From: Uranotaenia lowii
Taxonomy: Eukaryota; Arthropoda; Insecta; Diptera; Culicidae
Reading direction: 5' to 3'
Assembly: GCF_029784155.1 (NCBI RefSeq)
Contig: NC_073691.1
Location: forward strand, 49,272,490-49,336,489
Length of the DNA stretch: 64,000 nucleotides
Shown here in pieces: positions 27,170 through 38,994 of the stretch. The notes under the pieces were generated by a model. It saw nothing but the letters and a program-made list of their open reading frames with translations. It ran no database searches and was not told where the DNA came from. The stretch's first letter is position 1, and each line of letters opens with the position of its first letter. A program made the translations under genes and the position numbers.

Positions 27170-29030
27170 GTAAAATTTGAAATACAAAATAATAATATTT
27201 TTGCTTCAATCAATTCCCTAGGCCCTCGTGCTATTCCCCTTCAATTTTTCCCTTCAAAATTTACCATTTGATAGCGTTTCTAGTCTTTTGTCCCAGACTG
27301 GCTTACTCTTGGAAAATCTTCCTATTTTTTAAATATAAAAAAATCACCTCAAAATACAACAAAAACTACAAAAGCACTATACATTTACTGAGGAAAAAAG
27401 TTGAACTCTCAAATAAATCAACCTGCTTACTTCCAAATGATTTGATTTCATCAGGAAGGCTGTTTGTTTGCGAGGTCTTCAAAAAATGGATATTTCAAGA
27501 TTTTGAAATTACATTTTTAATTTACACTTGAATTTAAGTAGTTTTAAGAGCAAAAAAAATAAACTGTAGGGGATAATAATACTATCGCCTGTGTTTTTTT
27601 TCGATATTTTAGCATTTTTTTTATTTGAAATGACTGCAATCTTATACAATGTTGATAGTATACAGGCAAGTTTCATAATTTTTTTTTGAGATTTCCATTC
27701 CCATTCATGATAACTTATTAAGTTTTTTTTTCATAATCCGCCACGTGGTATCTTATTTCTGACAGCAAAAAGAAAAACTTTCAATTACTTTCGTAGAGAC
27801 ATCAGACTTTTTTTTATCCTGAAAATTTAAATAAATAGTATTCAAAAGAGCCATTGTAGATAGAAAAAAATAATTATTGTAAAACCCAGGCAAAAACTTT
27901 TAAAATATTTTTTAAATGAAAAACAGCACATTTTCTTTAGAAACCTGGCAAAATCCGGACAATTGATATCAAAATTGACGACCGAAAATCTGGGCAATAT
28001 TAGAGCAAATATTGTCCAAAACCAGAAATTACTTAACAAAAATCGTGAAAAAAACTTGAAGAATACGTTTTCATCAAAATTTATGAACAAATTTTTAATT
28101 TTATTGCATGCCTCCAAAAAACCTTCCATGATTATTTTTTAAAATTAACTCAAAAGAGCTTGTTTTGGAGGAATATGTAAATAAAAAAATTACCTTAAAA
28201 ATTTATTTATTTTTTGTTCTGCTTTCAAAATAAAGCAACCCTTTGTTTCCGAAACTTTGAATAAAAAAATCGGAAACCCTGAACCAAACAGCAATGAGCC
28301 CCCTCCCCCCTTCCCCCGACCAGCATACAGGTACCAAACTACCAAGCGAAATGTTCCTCTCTAAACTCATAATTTCAATTTCCTGATCCAATTTTTAAGA
28401 TCGACTTAAATTATTCAAGAGTAACAATCTCAAATCAGGAGTGATGGCAACCCTTTGAAATCTTGTCCAATAGACTCAATTCTACTATTGTTTTTCAGAA
28501 ATATTCTCACTTGTTCATAAATATTTAGTACTGAATGCCATAGTTCAATAGGATTTTCTAAAAATAAATTAATTTTTTATGCGAATTAAATAAAAATTCA
28601 ATCGAGTGCTTAGAAATATTGATTACGAACACAATTTTGCAAGTGTTTTCCTGTATGGTTTTTATTGAAAAAATTACAAATTTTCCTGAATAGTTTAAAT
28701 TTATTTTTCCAATTCATATTAAGAATAGGAATCAATTAAGTTACATAATGGTGAAACAGTTTCATCTCTCGCCATTTTTTTTTTCAGATCCATAAATTGA
28801 ATTTCGAATGAATAATTGAAGAAAAATATATATTGAAAACAAAAAATTCACTATTCAGATTTGAAAATCGTCCTCTGATTCCGAATCAAGTTTTTAAACT
28901 TATAATGTAGGATTTCTTATTCGGAATGAAAATAAAAAAAATCATGTCGGATTCAAGTTAAAATAAAAATAATAAATTCTTATAATAAATTTATTGTTAA
29001 TAGTCTGAAACAAATTCCATGAATGGCTCG
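27170..29030. other. Unassigned AT-rich DNA
   Basis: No gene is recognised. The part at 27885-28010 carries CCGGGCAA-type dispersed repeat motifs shared with 16550-16930. Confidence 0.4.
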
Positions 29031-29034
29031 CAAT

Positions 29035-29290
29035 GGAAATGCTTGTTTGGAATCTCAATTCAGGAATCTTTTTTTCTGTTATATTTCGTTTAGAAATTCG
29101 GAAAGAGATCCAAAATTCGAATACTGAGTTCTTGTGTTGAATTGAGATTTAAAACTTTAATGGATTCAAAATTCAGATTCTGATTCAGTTCAGAATTTCA
29201 CAATCAATATATAATTATCAAGATGACTATTTCTTTGTTGAATTCAAATTGCAAGAGATTGCATACTTATAATTGTGATTGTTAGCTCAG
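29035..29290 (+). repeat. Dispersed repeat family R3, copy 2
   Basis: Collinear with 38995-39275: GGAATCT-AATTCAG-AATCTTTTTTT, then a GATTCAAAATTCAGATT block, then AATTCAAATTG-AAGAGAT-GCA-ACTTATAATT. Also found inverted at 17385-17650. The function is unknown. Confidence 0.6.
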
Positions 29291-29299
29291 TTTCAAATT

Positions 29300-29687
29300 G
29301 TTCACCGAGTCATTTTCAATACCCACCTAACCATACAATGGGGTGAATCCAGAGAATTTTTGGACTATTTCTGTACTATTTCTGTCAAATGCTCGGGTGT
29401 TAGTTTCATTTAAGATGGAGTATTTTGTTGTTCTGAACAAAACTTATCAAAAAAAAAAAAAAAGTTGATTGGGACCATGCATTTAAAAAAATTAATTCCG
29501 CCTGAAGTGAGGTGAATAGCGACAATTTCTTCATTATTGAGAATCTCGTGTATTAAATAAAAAACTGCTCACCATTAGAAATTTGTTCATTTTACCTTAC
29601 AAGGCAAACTAATGCATAGTTTTTCGCTTCGAAGATATATATTTTTTTATTTTTGCAAGCCCCAGTAATTACCATTTTTATCACCCA
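29300..29687. other. Unassigned AT-rich DNA
   Basis: No feature is recognised other than a short poly(A) near 29450. Confidence 0.4.
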
Positions 29688-29689
29688 TA

Positions 29690-30663
29690 GGGGAGAATGA
29701 GGATACTTGATCCCTGGGGATACTTGATTCCTTAGCTATATCTCGAAACTGGAATGTCTTACAAAGATCAAATGTTCTAGAAAAATGTGCCAAAATGAGC
29801 AAAATAACAATGCTTGTAGTTTAAAAAATTTTAACAAAATAATTATTTGAGTAATTGAACTTTCTTTGAAAAATTTCACAAAATGTAACTTGAAGATCTT
29901 TTTTCATCACTTTAAAATGTTCCTTACATGGGAAAATTATGAAAAAAATATTTGTCCGATGTATCAATCGTTCGAGCATAAAATGAACTTCATAATGCCA
30001 TATTTTCAAAGCAATGGAAAACTCTCAACTTTTTTCAGAAAAAGTTTTCTAAAATGTTGATTATGGGTATAATTGGTCCCCTAGAGTTGGGTACAATTGA
30101 TCCCCCTTCCAAACGGCATATTCTTCTTCTGAATTGATCGTTACGATTGATGATTACGAAATAACTAATATTTATCCAAAAACTAATATTTATCAAACAA
30201 TTGTCTGAAGAAAAGACCAAAAATAATTAATTTTCTCTTAATTATAAAAAATAGCGCCTTTAAGTATGCAATGTTTTTAGCGTTAAGAAAAAGTTATAGA
30301 ATTTTCTTCTTTTGTCTACTATAAATTGAGAAATGAGAACAAACATGACCAAAATAGTCAATTAACATTCCATCTTGGAGTTTTGTTAGATTTTTATACA
30401 AGGATTAGGGCTTCCTGAATAAAAGATCAAGTCTCCTTCAATAGAGGATCAAATCTCCCCTAACTTCAGAAAAATCGCAATTTTTTTACTCCCACGAATA
30501 TGTTTCTAGTTCCTCAACGGGTTCAAGTATCGTTCTAATTTTTGGCACATAGAAACTTGAAGTTACAAGCTGTCAGAAACTGTTAAAGACGGCGAGTTGC
30601 TAAATTTTTACAAAAAGATATAGTGAATATAAGAAAAGGGGATCAAGTATCCCTACTCTCCCC
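29690..30663. mobile_element. MITE with 26-bp imperfect TIR, TA-flanked
   Basis: The left end GGGGAGAATGAGGATACTTG and the reversed right end GGGGAGAGTAGGGATACTTG share about 26 bp with a few mismatches (both continue ATCCC). TA borders both sides (29688-29689, 30664-30665). The interior repeats the phrase GGATACTTGAT or GATCAAGT-TCC several times, for example near 29714, 30427 and 30641, and ATTGGTCCCC / ATTGATCCCC near 30070-30105. No transposase frame. Confidence 0.72.
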
Positions 30664-30669
30664 TACTTA

Positions 30670-33200
30670 TATTCGAAGAAATGTTGATGTTGGTGCCTAA
30701 CTCCAGGGGCAAAAAAATCAAATAAAATTTGGATTTTTACTTCTAGACTTCTTGCGAAAGCTGGAAGCCCTCTTCTTCTAGGATAATCTTAAAAGTAATT
30801 TTTTTTCAGATCTACATTATTCTTCAAAAGCATGGGGTATTTTAAACTTCTTTCTGGACACGTCCTGATTAAACCCACGATTAGTGGCCAAAAATTTTTT
30901 TCGTTAAAATGTTTTTGTGGACAAGTCACATCACTGTTTGAAGTGATGCCAAATCTCACTTATCAGAATATGAAATTTGGCGATTTTATTATGCTTAAAA
31001 ATGTTTTTAAATTTATCCAAGCAACATGAAGTAAATTCAATTTATATTTGTTTTAATGCATAAATCAAGGAACTTTTTGATCCAGAAAGAAGAAAAAATA
31101 ATTTATGGCTTGATATTCGAATCACAACAATTTTTGTCATTTGCGTCCCGATTCACAAACATGTTCCTATTTACCCTATTTTACGGTACATAACTCAGCA
31201 TAACAAATTAAAAGTTGAATTTGAGTTGATTTTGCCATCTATTTAATGAAAGAAAACTGGTTTCATTGTTTTTATAATCATTCAATGTAATTTGATTGAT
31301 TGATTTTCAATAAAAAATAGTTCTTATATTTTTCGTGTACAACAAACTCAGGAAATTTCATATGTTTTGTGTATTTTAAATAAGTGGTTTGAAGTTTTTT
31401 TAATAAGTTCCCTATTTAGTTACTAAAGGAATCCTTAAATGAATAAAGCTTACCATTTCAATGATTTAAGGATGTATTTTCAAAAGTTTCTGTACGAAAA
31501 ACTTATAAGGTGAAAAAAATTAAAAAGGAATGATTAGATATGTTATAAATATTTTTTGATCTGTATTATTCATGAATTGTTTGAGCTAAAATATGGAAGT
31601 TAAAAATTGCTCACCAATATCATTAAACCAATCCTTCATACTGGGTACAGTTTTTAATGGCATCGAAAATTGTGAAAATGTATACATCTATTAAAATTAA
31701 AATTGAATAAGTGTTGTGGAATACAAATGTTACAAGATGCCCAGTTTGACGGAACTTAATTTTCAAGTGATGCTGGAAATCTTTAAGTATAATTTATTGT
31801 TTTGTTGTTTAACATTATTTGTTTTGAAGACATTTTGTATGTGTTGCAAAAAGAAATATGAGAAAATAGGTGGAACAACAAAAATGCATTTTCTGCAAAT
31901 TTTGGAAGTTGGCTTAATTTAAGTTAGTTATTATAAGTAGAGTAGAAAAATGCAAAGAATGTAAAAATGAGGAGATAGTCTTGTAGTAAATAAGTGTTTT
32001 AAAAATAAATTCAAAAACCCAAAAAAAAAATATTTTAAATCGAATTTAAAAGATAAGATATTGAATGTGATTTGTTGAGCCGCAAACCCAATCTCTTACT
32101 TTTATATCTTAAAACATATTTGATAAATTTTCACCCAAGGTTTAAATGGTAATGCGTGTGGATAAAAATAATAAGCTTATAATTTTATAAATTAATTAAA
32201 TACAATATTTTTTCTTGAAATTGAAGTCTTCAAAATCCTTTATTTATTTTTAAAACGTCAAAATAAATGGTTAGTTTTAGGACTTATTTTCTAACGTTAG
32301 GATTTAGAATAAATAAATTTTGAACTAGAACCTGAAAAATTGGATAGAATCAAAACATTTTTTTTACTTTTGTATATATCAAATGTTATTAGACAAAAAT
32401 TGTCATCAAACCCATGAGTCGGATCACTACGGCTCTGGCTTGTTCTCAACAACAACAGAAATCGGAATTGCATACTATCGTCAAAGTCTAAATCTAAAAT
32501 ACGATTATGAGAAATTTGGAAAATACGAATCGAAAGGTGATACGATTTCTACCTTTCACAGCCTATGTCATATCTACTTATTTATTATCGCTATTGTTTG
32601 AGTTATACTCAGTACTTTGACCCATTATAGTATTTCGAATAAAACTGAAAGGGGGGTGGCAAAATAAATGTTTGTTATTTGTTTCAGTCCAAGAGAATAA
32701 ATTTAAAATTCCAGAAAAAATTAAAGAGATCATTGAACAAAAATTGATTACTACAAATTATGAGAAAAAAAAACAATTTAATAAGACATTCTTCAAAACA
32801 TTGCATACTTAGAAAATCAACAAACCACAATTTTGTTTTATGTTGGGAGAATCATTTAAAAAAAAATGTTCCAGGTATATAACTTTAAAATGAAAAAAAA
32901 GTTCAAAGAATTTATTTCTCACACCAAGAAACCATTTAAACCGTACACTGACTAATCAAACTAAACCAATTTAAGCTGATCAAATCCTTTAAACATTTTC
33001 CAGGGCTTAATGATTTCAAATGTTTTTGAGCCCCGGAGATTAAAAAGAAATTTTCAAAAATACGACAGTACGACACTAAACAGATTGAAAGCTGTATTTT
33101 GTTTACAATTGTTGTTTTTCAATTGCAATGCAATGTAATTTTATGAACCAACCACCCATTACCTCACAGACACATTATTTCGAAGAAATAACTCAATACA
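30670..33200. other. Unassigned AT-rich DNA
   Basis: No gene, transposon terminus or array is recognised. Short ORFs here show no motif and sit in low-information sequence. Confidence 0.4.
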
Positions 33201-33222
33201 AAAGGAATAATTTGTTTGAACA

Positions 33223-33228
33223 TTTATT
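33223..33228 (-). terminator. Poly(A) signal AATAAA
   Basis: AATAAA on the minus strand (TTTATT on plus), downstream of exon 3 and in the position expected for 3'-end cleavage of the three-exon gene. Confidence 0.5.
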
Positions 33229-33838
33229 CACTATTTTTTCACTTTCTTCATATCTACAAATCTAAGATCTAGTAGACGAACTTACGAGCACTTAAAATTT
33301 CACTAATTAAACTAGGTTTGTAGTTGGATTGTTTTACGATTGTTAAATTGTTTGATTTTTTCTATTTGCCTTCCCTGATTTCTCTGGTTTCCGTCTATCG
33401 AGGTGTGGTTCCAAACACACGAACCAACCAAGACGTCCTGGCGCCAATTTTTTTTTCTGTGTGTTCCTCGGCAAAGCGAGTCGTTGATTCTTTTCTGGAC
33501 TTTCACAGAATCTGTTGAAGAAAGGAAAATAAAATAAAAATAAATTAGTAACAGTTTGATATTTTTCGTTGGTGGTTTTGAAGAACTTACCTTAACTGTC
33601 TTTCCGGGAACGCAACTTCCGTACGGAACCGCACACGATAGAAGCCGTCGGAGTTTCATTCCGATGGCAGCTGGGTTCCTCTTTTTTCTTGGAGTAAACT
33701 GTTTTTGGCGCCAAACCATTTCCGAGACCTCGTTAAGGGTCTCCCCAGGGTGCTAGTACGGTTGCGAACAGCGGCGGAGCCGCTGCTGAGAGTCTTTCTC
33801 GAGCACTGATGAATCTTAAGAACTAGTAGGGTTGCTAC

Positions 33839-34286
33839 CTAGTAAACCTTCCGCAAAAGGTAGTACAGCTTGTTGCACAGGAGACATCGGCTGCGAGTTG
33901 GGTTATCTGTGGAATAAAAATTGGGAGAAAGGAGTTTTCGTTAGACCTATTTTTTTTTTTTTTGGTTTAAGTTGTGAGGGTTGAGTTGAGGGACACTTAC
34001 TTTCTTGGGCGTGACGGAAGAGAATCTCGTGAAAGGCTTGGACCAGGTGATAGCGATTGTGATGCACCGTAACTTGACTCATCGTCGGAGTCATTGGTGG
34101 AGTCGGTGGAATTGAAGCCGTCGGTGAGCTGGGAGTCGTCGGACTCGGTGGTGGAGAGTATTGCTGCGGTTGGCTCTGCTGTTGTTGCTGCTGCAGTTGC
34201 TGTTGCAGAATCATCTGCTGCATTTGCTGCTGATGTTGCTTCTCGATTTCATCATCGATAGCTGGGATGTAGAAAGCGATTGCCAT
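33839..34286 (-). CDS. Small Q-rich, P/T/S-rich protein of unknown family (spliced, 117 aa)
   Basis: The CDS is join(34286-34001, 33906-33839) on the minus strand: 286 + 68 nt = 117 codons plus TAG. The start is the first ATG of the predicted transcript and has A at -3 and G at +4. Residues 1-16 are acidic-ended (MAIAFYIPAIDDEIEK). Residues 17-42 are glutamine-rich and may form a coiled coil. Residues 44-70 are rich in P, T and S with SP/TP sites. Residues about 72-95 look folded (VTVHHNRYHLVQAFHEILF). Exon 2 adds 22 residues with two cysteines (CLLC) and a basic, leucine-rich end. No signal peptide or membrane segment. I do not recognise the family; the composition suggests a nuclear or regulatory protein, which is inference. 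A second frame in exon 2 (33719 downward, MVWRQKQFTPRKK...) is less likely coding because splicing closes it soon after. Confidence 0.58.
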
Positions 34287-34448
34287 TTTTTGTTTGCAGG
34301 TTTCTTCCGTTGATTAATAACAAACGACTTCACAATATGATGAAACACTTCTGGGCGGGAACTTTCTTCGCTGACGGATGACGCAAAGTTTGGAACGTAC
34401 ACAACTGATTGACACAAGAACTAGGAGCTCTGAGAGTGACTCGAAAAC

Positions 34449-34483
34449 ACGTCTGCTTGGAACGAACGCTAGCTGGAAACTGA
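34449..34483 (-). promoter_or_regulatory. Inr + DPE core promoter
   Basis: Minus-strand TCAGTT (A+1 at 34481) is a canonical arthropod initiator. AGACGT at 34454-34449 fits the DPE consensus RGWYVT at exactly +28 to +33. No TATA box is visible near -30. The roughly 195-nt 5' UTR that follows contains no ATG before the predicted start. Confidence 0.6.
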
Positions 34484-34509
34484 ACTCAGACTGGAACCGT
34501 CCGGAGCTC

Positions 34510-35700
34510 ATCGGTCCTGGCCAGGCCGAGCTAGGCTAGAAGGGAGCGTAAAGGCAGAATCGAAAAAGCGAGGGAAAACCAACGCCTAAACCTTGCGCCT
34601 AAAGCCTACAGGGAAACGTTGTACGTAGGGTTCCGATTTCCGAAGCCGTTCCGTACTTGTTGGTTGTTGTTGGTCCTACTTGTGTAGTGGTTCCCCTATA
34701 TTTGTCGTAATCCGAGTGAGTCCCGGGGTAAGAAACGGACAGAGGGTTGCTGTTGTTGGTTGATGGTGGTGGCACACACATGTGCTGCTGCCTCAAAACG
34801 GTACAGAACTCGAGTGAGGGGGACTCAACACGATAGAACTTGCATGGACGGACAACCCGCACCCTCTCGGTCCCTGGCCCTGGACCATCAGTAGGTACCT
34901 TCTACGGTGCAGTTTCCGATCTGAGAAAAAAACGAACCCTCAAAGTTGTCCCTTGCGCCTCGCTTTGCTTTGCTCGCTCGCTGATGCAAGTTGAAGATTT
35001 GTTTACATCGGAACCAAAGCTGGTGTGTTTTTTTTTGTTTTGTTGCTGCAACTCCTCGACTCTGTTCCTGCGGAGTCCCCATCCCAGAGGTGTATTTGTT
35101 ATTCTTTTGTCTCTTTCCTGCTTCGGTTTCCCAAAACCGGCTGGTGGAAACCAAACACCAAAATTGAGGTGTTTTGCATGATTCTTCTTACCTATATCTA
35201 ACAATCTTCTTTACTTTTTTTCACTGATGTGACTCATTACGAGACAGCAGGTCAGCACTTCTTACTTTTACCTCCGCAAGTTTTTTTTTTTTTTGCTTTT
35301 GGGTGTTTGATACCCATTACAGAAGATATTGCAACCAACTTCAGCCAGAAGAGTGATGGTATCTGATTTGGGTGTTTTTATTATTTTCCGTTTTCTTTTT
35401 CTCGATCACTTTCCACATACAAGTACATAGTGATGGTTCACTTCTTTGGCCGTTTGTCTACAGTTGGTGATGTTTTGGTTTTGATTTGAGTTGGTTTCTT
35501 CTTCGGTGCAGTCGTTGTTGCTGTTGTTGCTTTGATTGATAGCAGACACAACACCTGAGCCCTGCCTGATTCTCTCGTTGTACACGAGGTTTGATTGACA
35601 CTGGTCGATTTTTTGGAGGGAAATTATTTTCCTTGTCTCTTGTGTTTTGCTCTCGTTTCACCCTTGGTTAACAATCTCACTAGGATAATTTTGATACAGG
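34510..35700 (-). promoter_or_regulatory. Upstream region of the small gene, candidate regulatory DNA
   Basis: High-complexity, GC-richer DNA directly upstream of the predicted promoter. It contains GTTGTTG/CAACAA runs and several overlapping short ORFs on both strands (for example 34840-35181 plus, 34902-35204 minus) with no family motif. It could hold enhancers or further 5' noncoding exons. Confidence 0.35.
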
Positions 35701-36339
35701 TTGGGAAATCAACGTTTTGAACTTTCGGTCAGTTTATTTGATAATTTGGAGTTTCTATCATGAAACAAACTGATTTTGATGTCAATAGTGAAAAATGTAT
35801 ATACAAAATTTTGTTTGATAGTAAATTGTTCTACAACGAAATCATTGATTCGTTTTTAGCTTGGTTTCAACGAATGGTGAGTGTCTTTTCCTTTTATATG
35901 GCGACCGTCAAAATAAGTATATCAAGTGATCAGATCACAATGGGTGGCTGGCCAAGAAACGTACATTGTCATATTCGCTTCCTGTTAACTAAAATTGGAT
36001 CTCGAAATGTTACTTTATTAAAAAAAAATTAAGTTGCCTATAAAAATCAATATTTGGTAGTGTTTCAGACAAGAAAATAGATTTTAATTTTATAATTATT
36101 TTCTGTCAACATTTACTAATAGACTTCAATCAAAGTTCAGTTTAGTTACTAGCAAAAACAGCTGATATTCATATTTTTGTTTTCTATCTAGGAAGTGTAA
36201 GTCAGCTTAAACTTTTTTATTCTGATTTTTTTTAAATCTTTTATCATTGAATTTAAGCAATCAATTGAAATTAGCCAAAACCCATGCAGGCTATTTTTGG
36301 CAAAATTATTGCACTTTTTGCTTTTACGCCATTAGAGTC
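35701..36339. other. Unassigned AT-rich DNA
   Basis: A 90-codon plus-strand ORF (35760-36032) has no recognisable motif. Nothing else is seen. Confidence 0.4.
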
Positions 36340-36685
36340 GATTTTGCTCTCATTTTTCTTGACATAAGGTGGTACACAGCAAAAATGAGAGTACAAATTT
36401 CCATACTTGGTTAACAAAGTAATACGAAATTTTGCTAAAACTTAGACCCCAACTACAACTCGTTTTTCGATAGTTCAGAGAGCACAATCATGTCAATATA
36501 AGGCATCACATATTTTTCAATAATAGTCAGTCCATATCGTTTTGCTTCAAAGCTGTAAAAAAATTAGGTGAAGTAAGGTCTCAGTATAAGCAAATTTGGC
36601 AAGTTCCTAATCAAGCAAGAAAATTGTGCTCTCATTTTTGCTGAATACTACCTTATGTCAAGCAAAAAAAGAGCAAATTTCAATC
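36340..36685. mobile_element. MITE with about 60-bp TIR
   Basis: The left arm at 36340-36399 and the right arm at 36620-36684 are imperfect reverse complements. Shared blocks in order are TTTGCTCT, TTTTTCTTGACATAAGGT / TTTTGCTTGACATAAGGT, GTA, and CAGCAAAAATGAGAG. The element is about 346 bp with no coding capacity. The target duplication was not resolved. Confidence 0.7.
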
Positions 36686-37318
36686 TCAAAATCTCAAAAT
36701 TGGTCATGAATTGAAAGAAAATTATGTCATCTGCATCTCCACTCCAGAATCTCCTGAAGGCCATGATCGACGGACTAGTAGAGTTAAGTCAGATCCGGGA
36801 GTTTTAGTGACAATCAAGAGTTGCCAGTACCGTGCATCTTCCTGGGAATTCCTTTCAATTTTTGTTGCATCAAAAATCTAAAGACAGAAAAAAGCTAGAA
36901 TTTTCATAAATTTTATAGTCATATTTTTTTTTCAAAAACTCTACCATCGTTCAAACAGTATTTACTAGCAATCGAATGAAAAGTAGGTTTATTAGACCAC
37001 TTTTTTGAACTTTTTGTGACCCTTTCTTCAAAATTTAAAAAAAAATGTCTTGGCTTCATGATGTAGATATCAACTTCAGCTTTCATATGCATATGGCAAA
37101 TATTTTTTTTAGACGTGTAATATATGAACTACAGCAGTTTTCTTGAGGCATGTTTTTTCGGATTTTTTTTTCTTTCATGCAGAATAACGAAAAAACTAGA
37201 AGATTTAGCTATATATAATTTTCTAAACATATTTCACTGACATTACAAGGTTTCTAGTGATATAAGTTTTATATGAAATTCATAATAATTCAAACGACTT
37301 AAATAGATTTTACTTTTG

Positions 37319-37516
37319 GAGTGTCAAAATGACACTCTAAGTCGGAAAAGGAATTTTTTTGTCCAGGCTTCCAGGGTTCGTCCATAAATAAAGTAAAGAT
37401 GCAATATTAAAGAACTTTTGAATTCATTTAGGGTACCCGAAGAAATTTTAGTTTTTTAAAGCTTCTGAAAAAAGTTACAAGCCTTCAAACTAGCAATAGT
37501 GTCAAAATGACACTCT
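37319..37516. repeat. Pair of GAGTGTCA-AAA-TGACACTC palindromes
   Basis: The palindrome occurs near 37319-37337. A copy starting AGTGTCAAAATGACACTC lies near 37498-37515, and both are followed by TAA or TAATG and a CGG. They may be the ends of a 200-bp MITE or a dispersed hairpin repeat. Confidence 0.5.
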
Positions 37517-37533
37517 AATGCGGATGAGGGTTA

Positions 37534-37865
37534 AAGTCGGTATAAATCGGTTATGATAAAAAGTCCGTCATGTTTGCAAATTTGCTCTCCCGCACAGGAT
37601 TCAATTGGGAAAATATACTTGTTGTTCTCTCTTGGAACAGTTGTCTAATGAGAAAAGCAGCTAATATTGTCGCTCGCTGCCGGTTTGCACGCATTGAGAG
37701 CAAAACTTTCGATCTTTCGCATTCATTCAGGATGTACGAATAAGGTGTTGAATATGGTCCCATTTGTATAATTCTTATCGCTTAAACCAGAAGTTAAAAA
37801 TATGTAGGCCTGTAAAGTTCTTAAGCAAGATAAACATACAAAAATATTTGCTGGGCAGTTCACAT
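37534..37865 (+). mobile_element. MITE family M1, copy 2
   Basis: Collinear with 23826-24190: AAGTCGGTATAAATCGG, GCTCTCCCGCACAGGATTCA, CGAATAAGGTGTTGAATAT, TTATCGCTTAAACCAGAA, and ACATACAAAAATATTTGCTGGG at the right end. The 5' 100 bp of copy 1 are absent. A 50-bp middle segment is unique to this copy. Confidence 0.6.
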
Positions 37866-37869
37866 CATC

Positions 37870-38990
37870 ATAAAAGAATCCAATCAAGAAGGTGTTCGGA
37901 AATTTTTGTCCAAACTTTCAAAATTTTAACCATAATTTTTTGAACTCATTATTTTATTTACATAGTATTTATTTTTGAACTCATATGCATCAAAATAACT
38001 ATTTTCCGAATATCATTTTGAATCCAGGCAGTTAGAAACGCGTGAATTACAAAAAAAAACTATTCGTTTGATTGAAAAACGTGTGCGTTCTAGTGAGTCG
38101 CCTTATATCCTAATATCTAATCTATTTTGGCAAAAAAAAAAATAGAAAAAATCAATCATCATCATGAGTTTTCAAGTCGACAAATAGAAATCCTGAGGAG
38201 ATTGTGCAGAAATATTTTTACCATATCCTTTTTCATCGGAAATTTGTTAAAAACACGTAAACTTAGACATTTTAAAAAATAGTCAAGGTAGTCATTTTCT
38301 TTACCAACACAACGCTGCTTAAATTTTGCATTTCCCAACTATAGGAATGAAGTTATCGTCGAAATTATGTACTCGGACTCTGAATGATCTAAGCTTAATC
38401 ATGCTGAGTTTTTGTTTCATATTCAGATCCAAAGTTCTTAAATTTTATTCTTTTGCAGAATTTAAAATATCAAAACGGCGAACCAGAAATGAAAACTCAA
38501 AAAAAGATTCATCACACACACGTGCACACACTGTGGCCTAGTGGCAACGATAGAGCACAAATTTGTTTTCCTGCCGTCGTTTCCGGATGGATTTGACTTA
38601 CTGCAACAGAAAATTCAAAACATCTCTGGAGGACGGCTTTTTAGCAGTGGAGACCTGATGCGACCAGCACTAAACGGGATGACCAGAAACAGTATGAAGA
38701 AGATTTTGACTCTGCTTACAAATTATATAATCCATATCAATGAGTGTTCAAATGTAATTGACTTGAGTGAATTCAACTTGTATCTGAATGTAGGATATGA
38801 ATGCCTTATATTGAGTTCTCATCAATAAACGACTAATAAACAAAAAAAAAAATTCGAAATTCATACTTTAAACTGAATAAAACACAGGACACAGGACACA
38901 TGAAACACAGGACGTCATATAAGAAATACTAGATTTATGATTGAGGGCTCCGAAACAAATTTAAATTCTTGGCTCATATAAAAATATTGA
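37870..38990. other. Unassigned DNA; A-box-like CTGTGGCCTAGTGG at 38529
   Basis: No gene is recognised. TGGCCTAGTGG near 38532 matches a Pol III A box and the start of the SINE at 56473, but no B box follows, so it is at most a SINE stub. CACAGGACACAGGACAC near 38884 is a short direct repeat. Confidence 0.3.
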
Positions 38991-38994
38991 TTGT

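Larger units (their letters stand above)
33205..34481 (-). other. Three-exon transcription unit (predicted mRNA span)
   Basis: Predicted minus-strand transcript. Exon 1 runs from about 34481 to 34001, with donor AAA|GTAAGT. Intron 1 is 94 nt (acceptor TTCCACAG at 33907). Exon 2 is 33906-33591 with donor TTAAG|GTAAGT. Intron 2 is 79 nt with acceptor CTTCAACAG. Exon 3 runs from 33511 to about 33205. Splice signals, short introns, a promoter and a poly(A) signal all agree. The stop codon lies early in exon 2, so exon 3 is entirely 3' UTR. Confidence 0.6.

Noticed and set aside
33312..33719. 135-codon minus-strand ORF read straight through intron 2 of the small gene
   Set aside because: It crosses consensus donor and acceptor sites; after splicing the frame closes almost at once.
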